A DNA stretch of 10,151 nt from an uncultured Bacilli bacterium (GCA_944345045.1 CALVMI010000026.1:1-10151); one strand, 5' to 3'. Positions 1 through 7,724 are shown, numbered from the stretch's first letter. A program made the numbers and translations. The notes: generated from the letters alone by a model not told the origin.

Positions 1-61
1 TCAAAATGTTTAATAAATAAAAATTAGTTATTATTTAATATAATTGGAATAAAATAAAGAA

Positions 62-88
62 AAACTCAAGTTTGATAAACTTGAGTTT
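62..88 (-). terminator. Intrinsic terminator of tRNA-Lys
   Basis: A perfect 12-base-pair stem (62-73 with 77-88) encloses a three-base loop. Read on the minus strand it lies 11 bases after the tRNA CCA end and is followed by a T-rich stretch (61 down to about 46). The arm sequence AAACTCAAGTTT is itself AT-rich. The plus-strand side has only a weak T run, so termination of the leftward tRNA transcript is the better reading, although some bidirectional action is possible. Confidence 0.85.
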
Positions 89-99
89 AATTTCTTAAT

Positions 100-175
100 T
101 GGTGTCCCCTTAGGGATTCGAACCCTAGACCCACTGATTAAGAGTCAGTTGCTCTACCAACTGAGCTAAGGAGAC
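100..175 (-). tRNA. tRNA-Lys (anticodon CTT)
   Basis: The minus strand folds into a full 76-base cloverleaf. The acceptor stem is GTCTCCT with AGGGGAC (one G-U pair), the D stem is GCTC/GAGC, and the anticodon stem is ACTGA/TCAGT. The T arm is TAGGG-TTCGAAT-CCCTA. The seven-base anticodon loop is CTCTTAA; with U33 in second place the anticodon is CTT, which reads the lysine codon AAG. The discriminator base is A and the terminal CCA is encoded (100-102). It is a single tRNA with its own promoter and terminator, not part of a tRNA cluster within this window. Confidence 0.97.
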
Positions 176-188
176 AAACTGCATATAA

Positions 189-217
189 ATAATAGCATAA
201 GTGAAGAAAAAAAACAA
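189..217 (-). promoter_or_regulatory. Promoter of tRNA-Lys
   Basis: On the minus strand a -35 box TTGTTT (217-212) is separated by exactly 17 bases from a -10 box TATTAT (194-189). The -10 box is preceded by TG one base upstream, an extended -10. The expected start is about 182, a few bases before the mature tRNA 5' end at 175. The match is good but in very AT-rich sequence, so it is a prediction. Confidence 0.6.
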
Positions 218-220
218 TAG

Positions 221-252
221 TAAAAATAAAAAAAGCCCTTTTATAGGCTTTT
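221..252 (-). terminator. Intrinsic terminator of the yidD-lipoprotein unit
   Basis: AAAAGCC (231-237) pairs with GGCTTTT (246-252) around an eight-base loop. On the minus strand the stem runs straight into a T tract (TTTTTTTATTTTT, through about 222). The 5' arm overlaps the stop codon of the lipoprotein gene (251-253), so it ends that transcript before the tRNA promoter. Confidence 0.85.
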
Positions 253-1114
253 AATAGTTGGTTACTGTACGAAGTGTAGATAAAAAGTTTTCCATTATCG
301 TAAAGTAGTTTTCATTAGCCGCGCGATCTTCTTCGGTTAGTGTATTCATCATGTGAACGCTCATGGTTGTCGCGCTTGTTTGGGTTGTAATTTCATTAAT
401 TAATTCGTTTGATGTTTCAGTGCTTTTGACAATAAGATAACGATAGGTGCCTGAATTAAAATTGTTTTTTAATGTAGTTAAACTAGCACTGCCATTTTCG
501 TAGTCTTCTAAGGAAACAACTTCAAATCCATAGTCTTTTAAAAATTTAAAAACATTTGATGATACCACAAGAGTATTTCTTCCTCTTGCTTTAGCTTCAT
601 TGGCAATACTTCGAATATCTGCATCCATGATAGATAGCTGTTCTTTTAAGATTTCGTATTGAGCATCAATTTCTTCATTAATGTATTTTGTACCAATTTG
701 TTCTTCTAAATTATCTTTAATATTTGAGGCAAGCATCAGATAATTACTTGGGTTTAGCCATAGTTCTTCGATTCCATATTTTATTTTTAAAGAATAGGCT
801 GCATCAATTACTTTTAATTTTCGATTGCTATTTGATAAGTCTTTGGCAATTTCTTTTTCATCGCTTGTTCCGTTGTAGATAAAAATGTCACCCTTACTGT
901 AAGTGTTTTTTTGTAAATCGGTAAGTACATAGGTTGATACATCTGTACCATTTGGATAGATGGATTCGATATTTGAATGATTTCCATACAGAATATTTGT
1001 TAAATACTCAATAGGATAGGTCGTTGCATAAATGGTTAAATTTTCATAATTATTGCACCCAGTGAGTAAGAATACACCGATAACCATTAAAAGAATTTTT
1101 AAAGTTTTTTTCAT
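251..1114 (-). CDS. TroA/ZnuA-like substrate-binding lipoprotein with a degenerate metal site
   Basis: This 287-residue protein would be an extracytoplasmic, membrane-anchored binding protein of the zinc/manganese ABC-transporter family (SBP_bac_9 fold). It begins with a lysine-rich n-region, a hydrophobic stretch and a lipobox LTGC with the lipidated Cys at 20. Family landmarks remain: IYATTYPIEYLTNIL (28-42), the region around YPNGTDVSTY (53-62) aligned to the usual PGxDPHxYEP, DIFIYNG (76-82), LWLNP (118-122), and the C-terminal LTEED (259-263). The ligand positions do not remain: DPH reads DVS (58-60), the His before WLDP reads Glu117, and the SHDAF region reads SSNVF (185-189). No permease or ATPase gene is adjacent; it follows yidD by four bases, with its ribosome site GGAG (1122-1125) touching the yidD stop. 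Family membership is fairly sure; zinc binding is doubtful. Confidence 0.85.
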   Translation of the reverse strand: MKKTLKILLMVIGVFLLTGCNNYENLTIYATTYPIEYLTNILYGNHSNIESIYPNGTDVSTYVLTDLQKNTYSKGDIFIYNGTSDEKEIAKDLSNSNRKLKVIDAAYSLKIKYGIEELWLNPSNYLMLASNIKDNLEEQIGTKYINEEIDAQYEILKEQLSIMDADIRSIANEAKARGRNTLVVSSNVFKFLKDYGFEVVSLEDYENGSASLTTLKNNFNSGTYRYLIVKSTETSNELINEITTQTSATTMSVHMMNTLTEEDRAANENYFTIMENFLSTLRTVTNY

Positions 1115-1118
1115 TTTT

Positions 1119-1331
1119 TTACTCCTTTTTAAGTGGCTGATAGCCGTATAACCCGCCTGGGCGACATTTTGATATTCTTATTATTCCTAATTTTATTCCT
1201 TTTAAAACTCCATAGTACTCGATTGCTTCAATCATGTATTCACTACAGGTTGGAATACACCTACAAAAGCTATGTGAAGACAGTGGCGTGCATTGATAAA
1301 GTCTTATTAGGAATATACAAAACTTTTTCAA
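1119..1331 (-). CDS. yidD: Membrane protein insertion efficiency factor YidD
   Basis: This 70-residue protein matches the small YidD family, thought to sit at the inner face of the membrane and assist insertion of proteins handled by YidC and Sec. It shows the family core CRCIPTCSEYMIEAIEYYG (23-41), followed by LKGIKLGIIRISKCRPGG (43-60) and a terminal GYQPL. Cys23, Cys25, Cys29 and Cys56 are in the usual places. The start codon is TTG (1331-1329). An AGGTGAT site just upstream (about 1335-1341), matching the 3' part of the anti-Shine-Dalgarno, supports it, and no ATG lies in the right place. It is first in a two-gene unit with the lipoprotein and divergent from rnc. yidD often neighbours rnpA and yidC; here it does not. 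Confidence 0.93.
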   Translation of the reverse strand: MKKFCIFLIRLYQCTPLSSHSFCRCIPTCSEYMIEAIEYYGVLKGIKLGIIRISKCRPGGLYGYQPLKKE

Positions 1332-1347
1332 ATAATCACCTAGAAGT

Positions 1348-1376
1348 ATTGTACTACAAAAAAGATTACTTGTAAA
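1348..1376 (-). promoter_or_regulatory. Promoter of yidD-lipoprotein unit
   Basis: The minus strand carries a -35 box TTTACA (1376-1371), a 17-base spacer and a -10 box TACAAT (1353-1348). Each box has one mismatch from the sigma-A consensus. Transcription would start near 1341, giving a very short leader before the TTG start at 1331. The -35 box overlaps that of the divergent rnc promoter. Confidence 0.75.
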
Positions 1377-1399
1377 ACAACTTTTTCTTGTAGTATAAT
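1370..1399 (+). promoter_or_regulatory. Promoter of the rnc-smc-murD-murC operon
   Basis: A perfect -10 box TATAAT (1394-1399) lies 18 bases after TTGTAA (1370-1375), or 17 bases after TGTAAA (1371-1376). The start site would be near 1406, leaving a leader of about 18 bases with a GTAGGG ribosome site (1413-1418) before the ATG at 1424. It shares its -35 region with the leftward yidD promoter. Confidence 0.78.
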
Positions 1400-1423
1400 G
1401 TTTTTGGTGAAAGTAGGGTTATT

Positions 1424-2080
1424 ATGGACTTTAAAGATTTTTTTAAAAAATATCAAGTTACTTTAAAAAATCCAGAACTTATGCAAGTTGCTTTTACGCA
1501 TAGTTCTTATTCTAATGAAAATCATACGAATAATTATGAGAGATTAGAATTTTTGGGCGATGCAGTTTTAGAACTTATTACAAGCGAATATTTTTATTTA
1601 CATACGGATTTAAAAGAGGGGGATATGAGTAAAACAAGGGCTTCTTTTGTTTGTGAAAATGCCCTTGCTACTTACGCAAGAGAAATAGGCTTAGATAAGT
1701 TTATTTTAGTTGGTCATGGTCAAGAAGGCAATGTGAATGACACGATTGTCGCGGACGTTTTTGAAAGTGTTTTAGGTGCGATTTACTTGGACTGCGGTTT
1801 TGATGTGGCTAAACGTTATGCTGATCAAATTATTCTTCCTTATATAAAGAAAGGCGCTCATTTTTTGGGGGATTACAAATCTATTTTACAAGAGATGGTT
1901 CAAACAACTAGACAAAGTTTAACCTATGAACTTGTAGATGAAAAAGGCCCAGCACATGATAAGACATTCAAAGTAAATGTTATTATTGATGGTATTGTTT
2001 ATGGAACAGGTGTTGGTAAGAGCAAAAAAGAAGCAGAACAAAAAGCAGCATATGATGCTTATCAGAAAAGGGCGAGATAA
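1424..2080 (+). CDS. rnc: Ribonuclease III
   Basis: RNase III cuts double-stranded RNA, chiefly in rRNA precursors and structured mRNAs, as a Mg2+-dependent homodimer in the cytoplasm. The 218 residues are the normal length. The signature ERLEFLGDAVLEL spans 39-51 with catalytic Glu42 and Asp46; the second acidic pair is Asp111 and Glu114 in DVFESVLGAI. A linker leads to a C-terminal double-stranded-RNA-binding domain (about 153-217) with GPAHDKTF (175-182) and GKSKKEAEQKAA (198-209). All active-site residues are present. It is the first gene of the operon; its stop at 2078-2080 is one base before the smc start, so the two are probably translationally coupled. The rnc-smc pair is common in Firmicutes. 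Confidence 0.97.
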   Translation: MDFKDFFKKYQVTLKNPELMQVAFTHSSYSNENHTNNYERLEFLGDAVLELITSEYFYLHTDLKEGDMSKTRASFVCENALATYAREIGLDKFILVGHGQEGNVNDTIVADVFESVLGAIYLDCGFDVAKRYADQIILPYIKKGAHFLGDYKSILQEMVQTTRQSLTYELVDEKGPAHDKTFKVNVIIDGIVYGTGVGKSKKEAEQKAAYDAYQKRAR

Positions 2081-2081
2081 G

Positions 2082-5027
2082 ATGAAATTAAAAAGTATAC
2101 GAGCTTATGGTTTTAAATCTTTTGCCGATAAAATGGAAATGGAATTTAAAACAAATATTACGGCAATTGTAGGGCCTAATGGTTCAGGAAAAAGTAATAT
2201 TGTAGATGCGATTCGTTGGGTTTTGGGAGAACAATCTGTTAAGAGTCTTCGTGGCTCTAGTTCTATGAGTGATGTTATTTTTAAAGGAAGTGAAACTAGA
2301 GCCCCTTTTAAAAGATGTGAAGTTGCTTTAACCTTTGATAATGAAGATCATTTTTTAAATACGGATTTAGAAGAAGTAGAAATTAAACGTGTCCTATATT
2401 ATACAGGAGAAAATGAATATTTTATTAATAATACTAAAGTAAGATTAAAAGATGTCACAAATATTTTATTAGATAGTGGTATGGGTAGTGATGCTTATAA
2501 CATTATAAGTCAAGGAAATATTGAAGCGATAGTTAATTCTAAACCTTTGGAAAGACGAGTTATTTTAGAAAGTGCCGCGCAAGTTTTAAAATATAAAAAT
2601 AGAAAAAATGAAAGTCTTAGAAAGCTAGAAAAAACTAAAGATAATTTAGAAAAAGTAGATTTGATTATTAAAGAACTTGAAACAACTGTTTTACCTTTAA
2701 AAGAACAAAGTGTTGTTGCTAAAAAATATTTAGAACTAGAAAAAGATTTACAAAATTTGGAAATTTCTTTAACGGTTCATGATTTGACGGATATTCATGA
2801 TCGTTTTGATGAACTAGTTCGTAAAAGAGAAAAACTTACAGATGAAAGAGCTTCTTTGAATACGAAAAATAGCAGTAAATCCTCGGTTATTCAAAAACTA
2901 GAACTTACTTTATTAGATCTAGAAAATAAAATAGAAGAAGAAAATGCTCATTATTTATCATTAAATGAACGGATTCATAAATTGCAAAATGAAAAAACGC
3001 TTTTACAAGAAAGACAGAAATATGAAATTTCCGAAGAAAAAATTAATGAAAACTTAATGTCTTTAAAAGAAGAAGAAAGTCGTTTAGAAAAAGAAAGAGC
3101 GACTTTTGAAAGAGAGATTGCTAAAATAGAAGAATCTTTACAAAATTATGAAAAAGATTTACAAGAAATTGATGAAGAACTAACGGTTCAGAAGCTTAAA
3201 TATCAAAAATTTCATCAAGAATATGAAAATCAAATTCATGAAGAATTGGTAATGAAAAATCGAATTTCTATTTTAGAAAATACTATGGAAAATGATCCGA
3301 ATTATTCTGCCGCGATTAAAAATGTTTTGAATCATCCGCGCTTAAAAGGAATTCATAATACGATTGGACACCTTTTGGAAGTTCCTTCTGAGTATAGTAC
3401 GGCGATAGATGTAGCTTTAGCATCTTCAGCTAATTTTATTGTTGTGGATACGACGAAAAATGCAGAGGAGGCTATTCATTATTTAAAAGAGAATAAACTT
3501 GGTCGCGCAACGTTTTTTCCACTAGATACCATTAAAAGTCGCTTGATTCCTGAATCTATATTACAAATGGTTCAAAAGTCTTCTGGATTTATTGGTGTAG
3601 CTAGTGATTTGCTTTCTTTTGAATCAAAATATCGTGATATTATGGAAAATCAATTAGGGCAGGTTTTAGTTGTTAAAGACTTTTCTTCCTTAGAGGAAGT
3701 GGGAAAACTTATTAATCATAAATATCGTATTGTAACTTTAGATGGCGAGATTAGTCATGTCGGTGGTTCTCTAACCGGGGGTTCTTTAAAGAAAAGTACT
3801 AGTTCTTTAAGTTTGAAAGCAGAAATTTCTACTTTACGAAAAAATTTGGAACGATTAGAAGAAACTTTAATAAATGATCGGAAAACAGAAGAGGAATTTT
3901 TAGAACAAGTATCTTCTTTGGAAGAAAAAAGAAAAGATATTTTGTTACAGAAAAATGTTTTCTTAGATTCTTTAGGAAAAAAGGAAAGAGAAAAACATGC
4001 ACTTGATGAAAAATTAGAGGCGATTGCTTTAGATATTGCGAGCGATTCTTCTTTAAAAGAAGGAAGCTTGGATGAGAGTTTCGCTGGTCTTATGAAGACA
4101 ATTACTGAAGCAGAAATCGCTCGTGATGCTAGCGAGAAAAAGCTTGAAGAGTACAAAGTGAAAAAAAGTGAGGTTTCTTCTCAAATTTCTGAATTAGAGA
4201 TGGAAAATAAGAAATTTTCTAGTTTGGTTTATCAAATTGATCAGTCTTTAAAAGAATGTGAAATTGATATGGGGAAAATGGAAACCCAAATGGATTATAT
4301 GTTAACTTTGTTAAGTGAGACATATCATTTGACTTATGAAAAAGCGAAAATGGATTATGTTTTGGATTTAGATAGTGAAATTGCTCGTTTTAAAGTATCT
4401 AGTTTGCGAAAAGAAATGAAAAGTTTGGGAACTGTAAATCTGGGAAGTATTGATGAGTTTGAACGGTTAAATACTCGTTATGAGTTTTTGAAAAATCAAA
4501 AAGATGATTTAGAAAAAGCTTGTACAGATTTATTAGAAATTATATCCGAAATGGATGAAATAATGATTACTCGTTTACAAGATGCTTTTGCAAAAATTCA
4601 AGCAGAATTTTCCAAAGTTTTTCATAAGATGTTTAAAGGTGGCACCGGAAATTTAATTTTGACTGATCCTGATAATATTTTAGAAACGGGAATTGATATT
4701 GTGGCTGAACCTCCTGGTAAAAAACTTAATAATATTCAATTACTTTCTGGTGGGGAGAAGACTTTAACGGCCATATCTTTACTATTTGCTATATTAAATG
4801 TTTATCCGGTTCCTTTTTGTGTTTTAGACGAAGTGGAAGCGGCTTTAGATGAAGCTAATGTAGATACGTTTGGTAAATATTTGCAAGAACAAAAGGATAA
4901 AAGTGAATTTATTTTAATTACTCATAAGAAAAGAACAATGGAATATGCGGATACATTATATGGAATTACGATGCAAGAACAAGGTGTTTCTAAAGTGGTA
5001 AGTGTAAAATTGGAAGGGCAAGAATAA
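2082..5027 (+). CDS. smc: Chromosome segregation protein SMC (short-armed)
   Basis: SMC is the ATPase of bacterial condensin; with ScpA and ScpB it organises and separates chromosomes. I place the start at the ATG 2082, giving MKLKSIRAYGFKSFADK, the typical SMC N-terminus. An in-frame start at 1977 would add 35 residues that are only the shadow of rnc. Walker A is GPNGSGKSN (31-39), the Q-loop Gln is 144, a first coiled coil runs about 165-410, and the hinge is about 418-567, ending in GGSLTGG (561-567). A second coil runs about 570-840, the C motif is LSGGEK (888-893), and Walker B is VLDE (914-917), followed by VEAALDEAN. All ATPase motifs look intact. At 981 residues it is about 200 shorter than the usual 1150-1190. 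The lost length is split between both arms, so it looks like a real short form rather than a frameshift. scpA and scpB are not in the window. Confidence 0.96.
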   Translation: MKLKSIRAYGFKSFADKMEMEFKTNITAIVGPNGSGKSNIVDAIRWVLGEQSVKSLRGSSSMSDVIFKGSETRAPFKRCEVALTFDNEDHFLNTDLEEVEIKRVLYYTGENEYFINNTKVRLKDVTNILLDSGMGSDAYNIISQGNIEAIVNSKPLERRVILESAAQVLKYKNRKNESLRKLEKTKDNLEKVDLIIKELETTVLPLKEQSVVAKKYLELEKDLQNLEISLTVHDLTDIHDRFDELVRKREKLTDERASLNTKNSSKSSVIQKLELTLLDLENKIEEENAHYLSLNERIHKLQNEKTLLQERQKYEISEEKINENLMSLKEEESRLEKERATFEREIAKIEESLQNYEKDLQEIDEELTVQKLKYQKFHQEYENQIHEELVMKNRISILENTMENDPNYSAAIKNVLNHPRLKGIHNTIGHLLEVPSEYSTAIDVALASSANFIVVDTTKNAEEAIHYLKENKLGRATFFPLDTIKSRLIPESILQMVQKSSGFIGVASDLLSFESKYRDIMENQLGQVLVVKDFSSLEEVGKLINHKYRIVTLDGEISHVGGSLTGGSLKKSTSSLSLKAEISTLRKNLERLEETLINDRKTEEEFLEQVSSLEEKRKDILLQKNVFLDSLGKKEREKHALDEKLEAIALDIASDSSLKEGSLDESFAGLMKTITEAEIARDASEKKLEEYKVKKSEVSSQISELEMENKKFSSLVYQIDQSLKECEIDMGKMETQMDYMLTLLSETYHLTYEKAKMDYVLDLDSEIARFKVSSLRKEMKSLGTVNLGSIDEFERLNTRYEFLKNQKDDLEKACTDLLEIISEMDEIMITRLQDAFAKIQAEFSKVFHKMFKGGTGNLILTDPDNILETGIDIVAEPPGKKLNNIQLLSGGEKTLTAISLLFAILNVYPVPFCVLDEVEAALDEANVDTFGKYLQEQKDKSEFILITHKKRTMEYADTLYGITMQEQGVSKVVSVKLEGQE

Positions 5028-5028
5028 A

Positions 5029-6360
5029 ATGAAGAAAAAAGCGTTTGTTTTGGGAATGGCTAGAAGTGGTTATGAAGCAGCCAAACTTTTAGCTAAAGAT
5101 TATGATGTTTTAGTAACAGATATGAAAGAGCAAGATGAAGAAAAAGTAAAAGAATTAGAAAGGATGGGAGTTTCGGTATGTATTACAGATGATGCTTTAT
5201 CTTTGTTTGATTCTTCTTATGATTTGGTTGTCAAAAATCCTGGAATTAAGTATACTCATCCGGTAGTTGTGGAAGCTAAAAAACAGCAAATTTCTGTTAT
5301 TAATGAATTAGAACTTGCCTTTCTACATTTTCCTTTAGATGTAACTGTTATTGGTATTACAGGTTCTAATGGAAAAACGACTACAACGACTCTTGTATAC
5401 GAAATGTTAAAGGAAGATGGAAAAAGTGTTTTATTAGGTGGAAATATTGGTGTACCTGTTTGTCATTTACTAAAAGAAATGAAACAATCAGATTATGTAG
5501 TACTAGAAGTAAGTGATCATCAGTTATGCGATGTGAAAGATTTTAAAACTCATATTAGTGTTTTAACGAATCTTTTTCCCGTTCATTTAGATTTTCATGA
5601 TTCTTATGATCGTTATAAAGAAATGAAAAAACGTATATTTGCGCATCATACAAGTAATGATTTAGCCATTATAAATAAAGAAAATGAAGATTCCCTTCTT
5701 TTAACACGTGATCTGGTTAGTAAAAAAGAATATTTTAGTAGTAAAACAAATCAAGCTTCATGTTATTTAAAAGATGAGGCTATATATTATAAAGAGGAAA
5801 AAATATTGGATACGCAAGAAATTTTATTAAAAGGAGTTCATAACTATGAAAATATTATGGCTGCTATTTTAGTTGCTAAGGCTTGTGATGTGAAAACTTC
5901 TAGTATTCAGAATGTTTTAAAAAGTTTTAAAGGGGTGGAGCATCGTTTGGAATTTGTAAGAGACTATCAAGGTGTTTCTTATTATAACGATAGTAAAGCT
6001 ACCAATTGTGAGTCAACCAAAATTGCTTTGAATTCTTTTGATCGACCAACAATTCTTATTTTGGGAGGCTTAGATCGGGGACACTCTTTTGCCGATTTAA
6101 AGATCGCGATGAGTCATGTTATTTATGTCGCGTGCTATGGTGAGACAAAAACTCGAATTAAAGAATTTTGTGATTCTATTTCTGTGCCATGTCAGATGTT
6201 TGAGACCCTTCGTGAGGCAACCAGTTCTGCTAAAAATAAAGCGAAAAAGGGTGATGTTGTCTTACTTAGTCCAGCTTGTGCTTCATGGGATCAGTATGAT
6301 TCTTTTGAAAAACGTGGCGAGGAATTTAAGAAAATTGTTTTAGAATTGGGGGAGAAATAA
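5029..6360 (+). CDS. murD: UDP-N-acetylmuramoyl-L-alanine--D-glutamate ligase
   Basis: MurD adds D-glutamate to UDP-MurNAc-L-Ala using ATP, in the cytoplasmic phase of peptidoglycan synthesis. The 443 residues have the three-domain Mur ligase layout. The N-terminal nucleotide-sugar domain starts KAFVLGMARSG (4-14). The ATP loop is GITGSNGKTTTT (109-120) and the likely carbamylated lysine is Lys200. HNYEN is at 271-275, EHRLEF at 304-309, DSKATN at 321-326, and the C-terminal signature LSPACASWDQYDSFEKRG at 413-430. Two stretches differ from the family as I know it: EVSDHQL (160-166) in place of ELSSFQL, and PVHLD (184-188) in place of the usual DHLD context. The Mg2+ ligands Glu160 and His186 are kept. 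The gene starts one base after the smc stop with a GGAAGGG site (5012-5018) inside smc, so it is co-transcribed with it. Confidence 0.96.
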   Translation: MKKKAFVLGMARSGYEAAKLLAKDYDVLVTDMKEQDEEKVKELERMGVSVCITDDALSLFDSSYDLVVKNPGIKYTHPVVVEAKKQQISVINELELAFLHFPLDVTVIGITGSNGKTTTTTLVYEMLKEDGKSVLLGGNIGVPVCHLLKEMKQSDYVVLEVSDHQLCDVKDFKTHISVLTNLFPVHLDFHDSYDRYKEMKKRIFAHHTSNDLAIINKENEDSLLLTRDLVSKKEYFSSKTNQASCYLKDEAIYYKEEKILDTQEILLKGVHNYENIMAAILVAKACDVKTSSIQNVLKSFKGVEHRLEFVRDYQGVSYYNDSKATNCESTKIALNSFDRPTILILGGLDRGHSFADLKIAMSHVIYVACYGETKTRIKEFCDSISVPCQMFETLREATSSAKNKAKKGDVVLLSPACASWDQYDSFEKRGEEFKKIVLELGEK

Positions 6361-7724
6361 TGGATATCAAAAAATATCATCATATTTATATGATTGGAAT
6401 TGGTGGTATATCAATGTCTGGAATTGCTGAGATCCTTGCTAATTGGGGATTTCTTGTTTCTGGATCTGATCGTGTTTCATCAGCGCAAACGAAGTATTTA
6501 GAAGAGCATCGTGTTAAAGTAAACATTGGTCAAAGTAAAGAAAATATTACCAAAGATATTGATTTAATTGTTTACACCGCGGCGATTAAAGAGGATAATC
6601 CTGAATTACAACAAGCACGAGAGATGGGGATTTTATGTGTTGAACGTGGTGAGTTTTTAGGAGAACTTACGAAATTGTTTTCAAAATCGATTGGTATTTC
6701 GGGAACGCATGGCAAAACAACGGTAACAAGTATGGTTTCGATGATTTTCCTTGCCGCAAATTTGGATCCAACGATTCAAGTAGGAGCTGTTCTTCCAGCT
6801 ATTGAAGCAAACTATAGAGTTGGAAAAAGTGATTATTTTATTATTGAAGCTTGCGAATATGCCGATTCTTTTTTGAATTTTCAATTAGAGAGTGCTATTG
6901 TTTTAAATATCGATAATGATCATATGGAATATTTTAAAACAATGGAAAATATGGAAAAAAGCTATCAAGAATATGTTTCGCATCTTCCTTCTTCTGGGGT
7001 CCTTGTTTTAAACGGTGATGATCCAAGATGCCGACATCTTTTAAAGTATACCAAGGCTCATGTTTTGTTTGTCGGTCAAAATGAAGGTGATTTTACTTAC
7101 CGTAATGTTTCTTTTGATCTTGATGGTCGAGCTTCTTTTGATGTATATCATAACCAAAGTTTTTATGGTCATATTTCTTTAGGAGTTTCTGGTAAACATA
7201 ATGTTTTAAATAGTTTGTGTGCTCTTGCACTTTGTGATTTTTATCAAATTCCGTTGGCTTCTATTCAAAAAGGATTAAAAGATTTTACAGGTGCTGCTAG
7301 AAGAATGGAATATAAAGGTCTTTTTATGGGGGCTAGAGTATATGATGATTATGCACATCATCCAACAGAGGTTTTAGCAACTGCCAAGACCGTTAAAATG
7401 AAAAATTATCGTGAATCGTGGGCTATTTTTGAATGCCATTCTTATAGTAGAATGAAAGATCATTTGCAGGATTTTGCTCATAGTCTTTCTTTCTTTGATC
7501 ATGTGATTGTTGCCAACATTTATGCGGCTAGAGAAAACAATATTTATGGTGTCACAGAAGATGATTTGGTTTTACTTTTACAAGAATCTGGTGTAGATGC
7601 TATTCATTTGCAAACCTATGAAGAAATGAAATCTTATTTAGAAAAACGTGTTAAAGAAAATGATTTATTAATTACAATAGGTGCTGGAACAATTACGAAT
7701 TTTGCTAAGGAACTTGTCAAATAA
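6360..7724 (+). CDS. murC: UDP-N-acetylmuramate--L-alanine ligase
   Basis: MurC attaches L-alanine to UDP-MurNAc, the first amino acid of the stem peptide. The 454-residue protein has the nucleotide-sugar glycine motif GIGGISMSGIAEIL (13-26) and the ATP loop GTHGKTTVTSM (115-125). EACEYADSFL (163-172) is the form I know from Firmicutes, where E. coli has EADESD. Further landmarks are DNDHMEYF (185-192), GKHNVLNSL (278-286), GAARRMEYKG (311-320), DDYAHHPTEVLATAKT (329-344), ECHSYSRM (358-365, where PHRYSR is usual), and NIYAAREN (386-393). The ATG overlaps the last base of the murD stop (TAATG), and a strong GGGGGAG site (6348-6354) precedes it. It is the last gene of the rnc-led operon; an intrinsic terminator overlaps its 3' end. 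Confidence 0.97.
   Translation: MDIKKYHHIYMIGIGGISMSGIAEILANWGFLVSGSDRVSSAQTKYLEEHRVKVNIGQSKENITKDIDLIVYTAAIKEDNPELQQAREMGILCVERGEFLGELTKLFSKSIGISGTHGKTTVTSMVSMIFLAANLDPTIQVGAVLPAIEANYRVGKSDYFIIEACEYADSFLNFQLESAIVLNIDNDHMEYFKTMENMEKSYQEYVSHLPSSGVLVLNGDDPRCRHLLKYTKAHVLFVGQNEGDFTYRNVSFDLDGRASFDVYHNQSFYGHISLGVSGKHNVLNSLCALALCDFYQIPLASIQKGLKDFTGAARRMEYKGLFMGARVYDDYAHHPTEVLATAKTVKMKNYRESWAIFECHSYSRMKDHLQDFAHSLSFFDHVIVANIYAARENNIYGVTEDDLVLLLQESGVDAIHLQTYEEMKSYLEKRVKENDLLITIGAGTITNFAKELVK

Noticed and set aside
1..60. Possible gene end or regulatory site at the left edge
   Set aside because: Only AT-rich sequence serving as the T-rich side of the tRNA terminator; no frame, repeat or promoter I can support.
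1133..1375. 80-codon plus-strand frame opposite yidD
   Set aside because: It is antisense to a clear YidD protein, covers both divergent promoters, and its translation resembles no family.
1977..2081. Upstream in-frame extension of SMC (start at 1977)
   Set aside because: It overlaps the rnc dsRNA-binding domain in another frame and adds 35 low-complexity residues before the normal SMC N-terminus MKLKSIRAYGFKSF at 2082.
3755..4156. 133-codon minus-strand frame inside smc
   Set aside because: A Ser/Phe/Lys-rich translation, typical of the reverse complement of a coiled-coil gene.
6116..6343. 75-codon plus-strand frame inside murD
   Set aside because: Out-of-frame shadow of conserved MurD C-terminal sequence.
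6681..6884. 67-codon minus-strand frame inside murC
   Set aside because: It lies over the conserved MurC ATP-binding domain and has no ribosome site of note.
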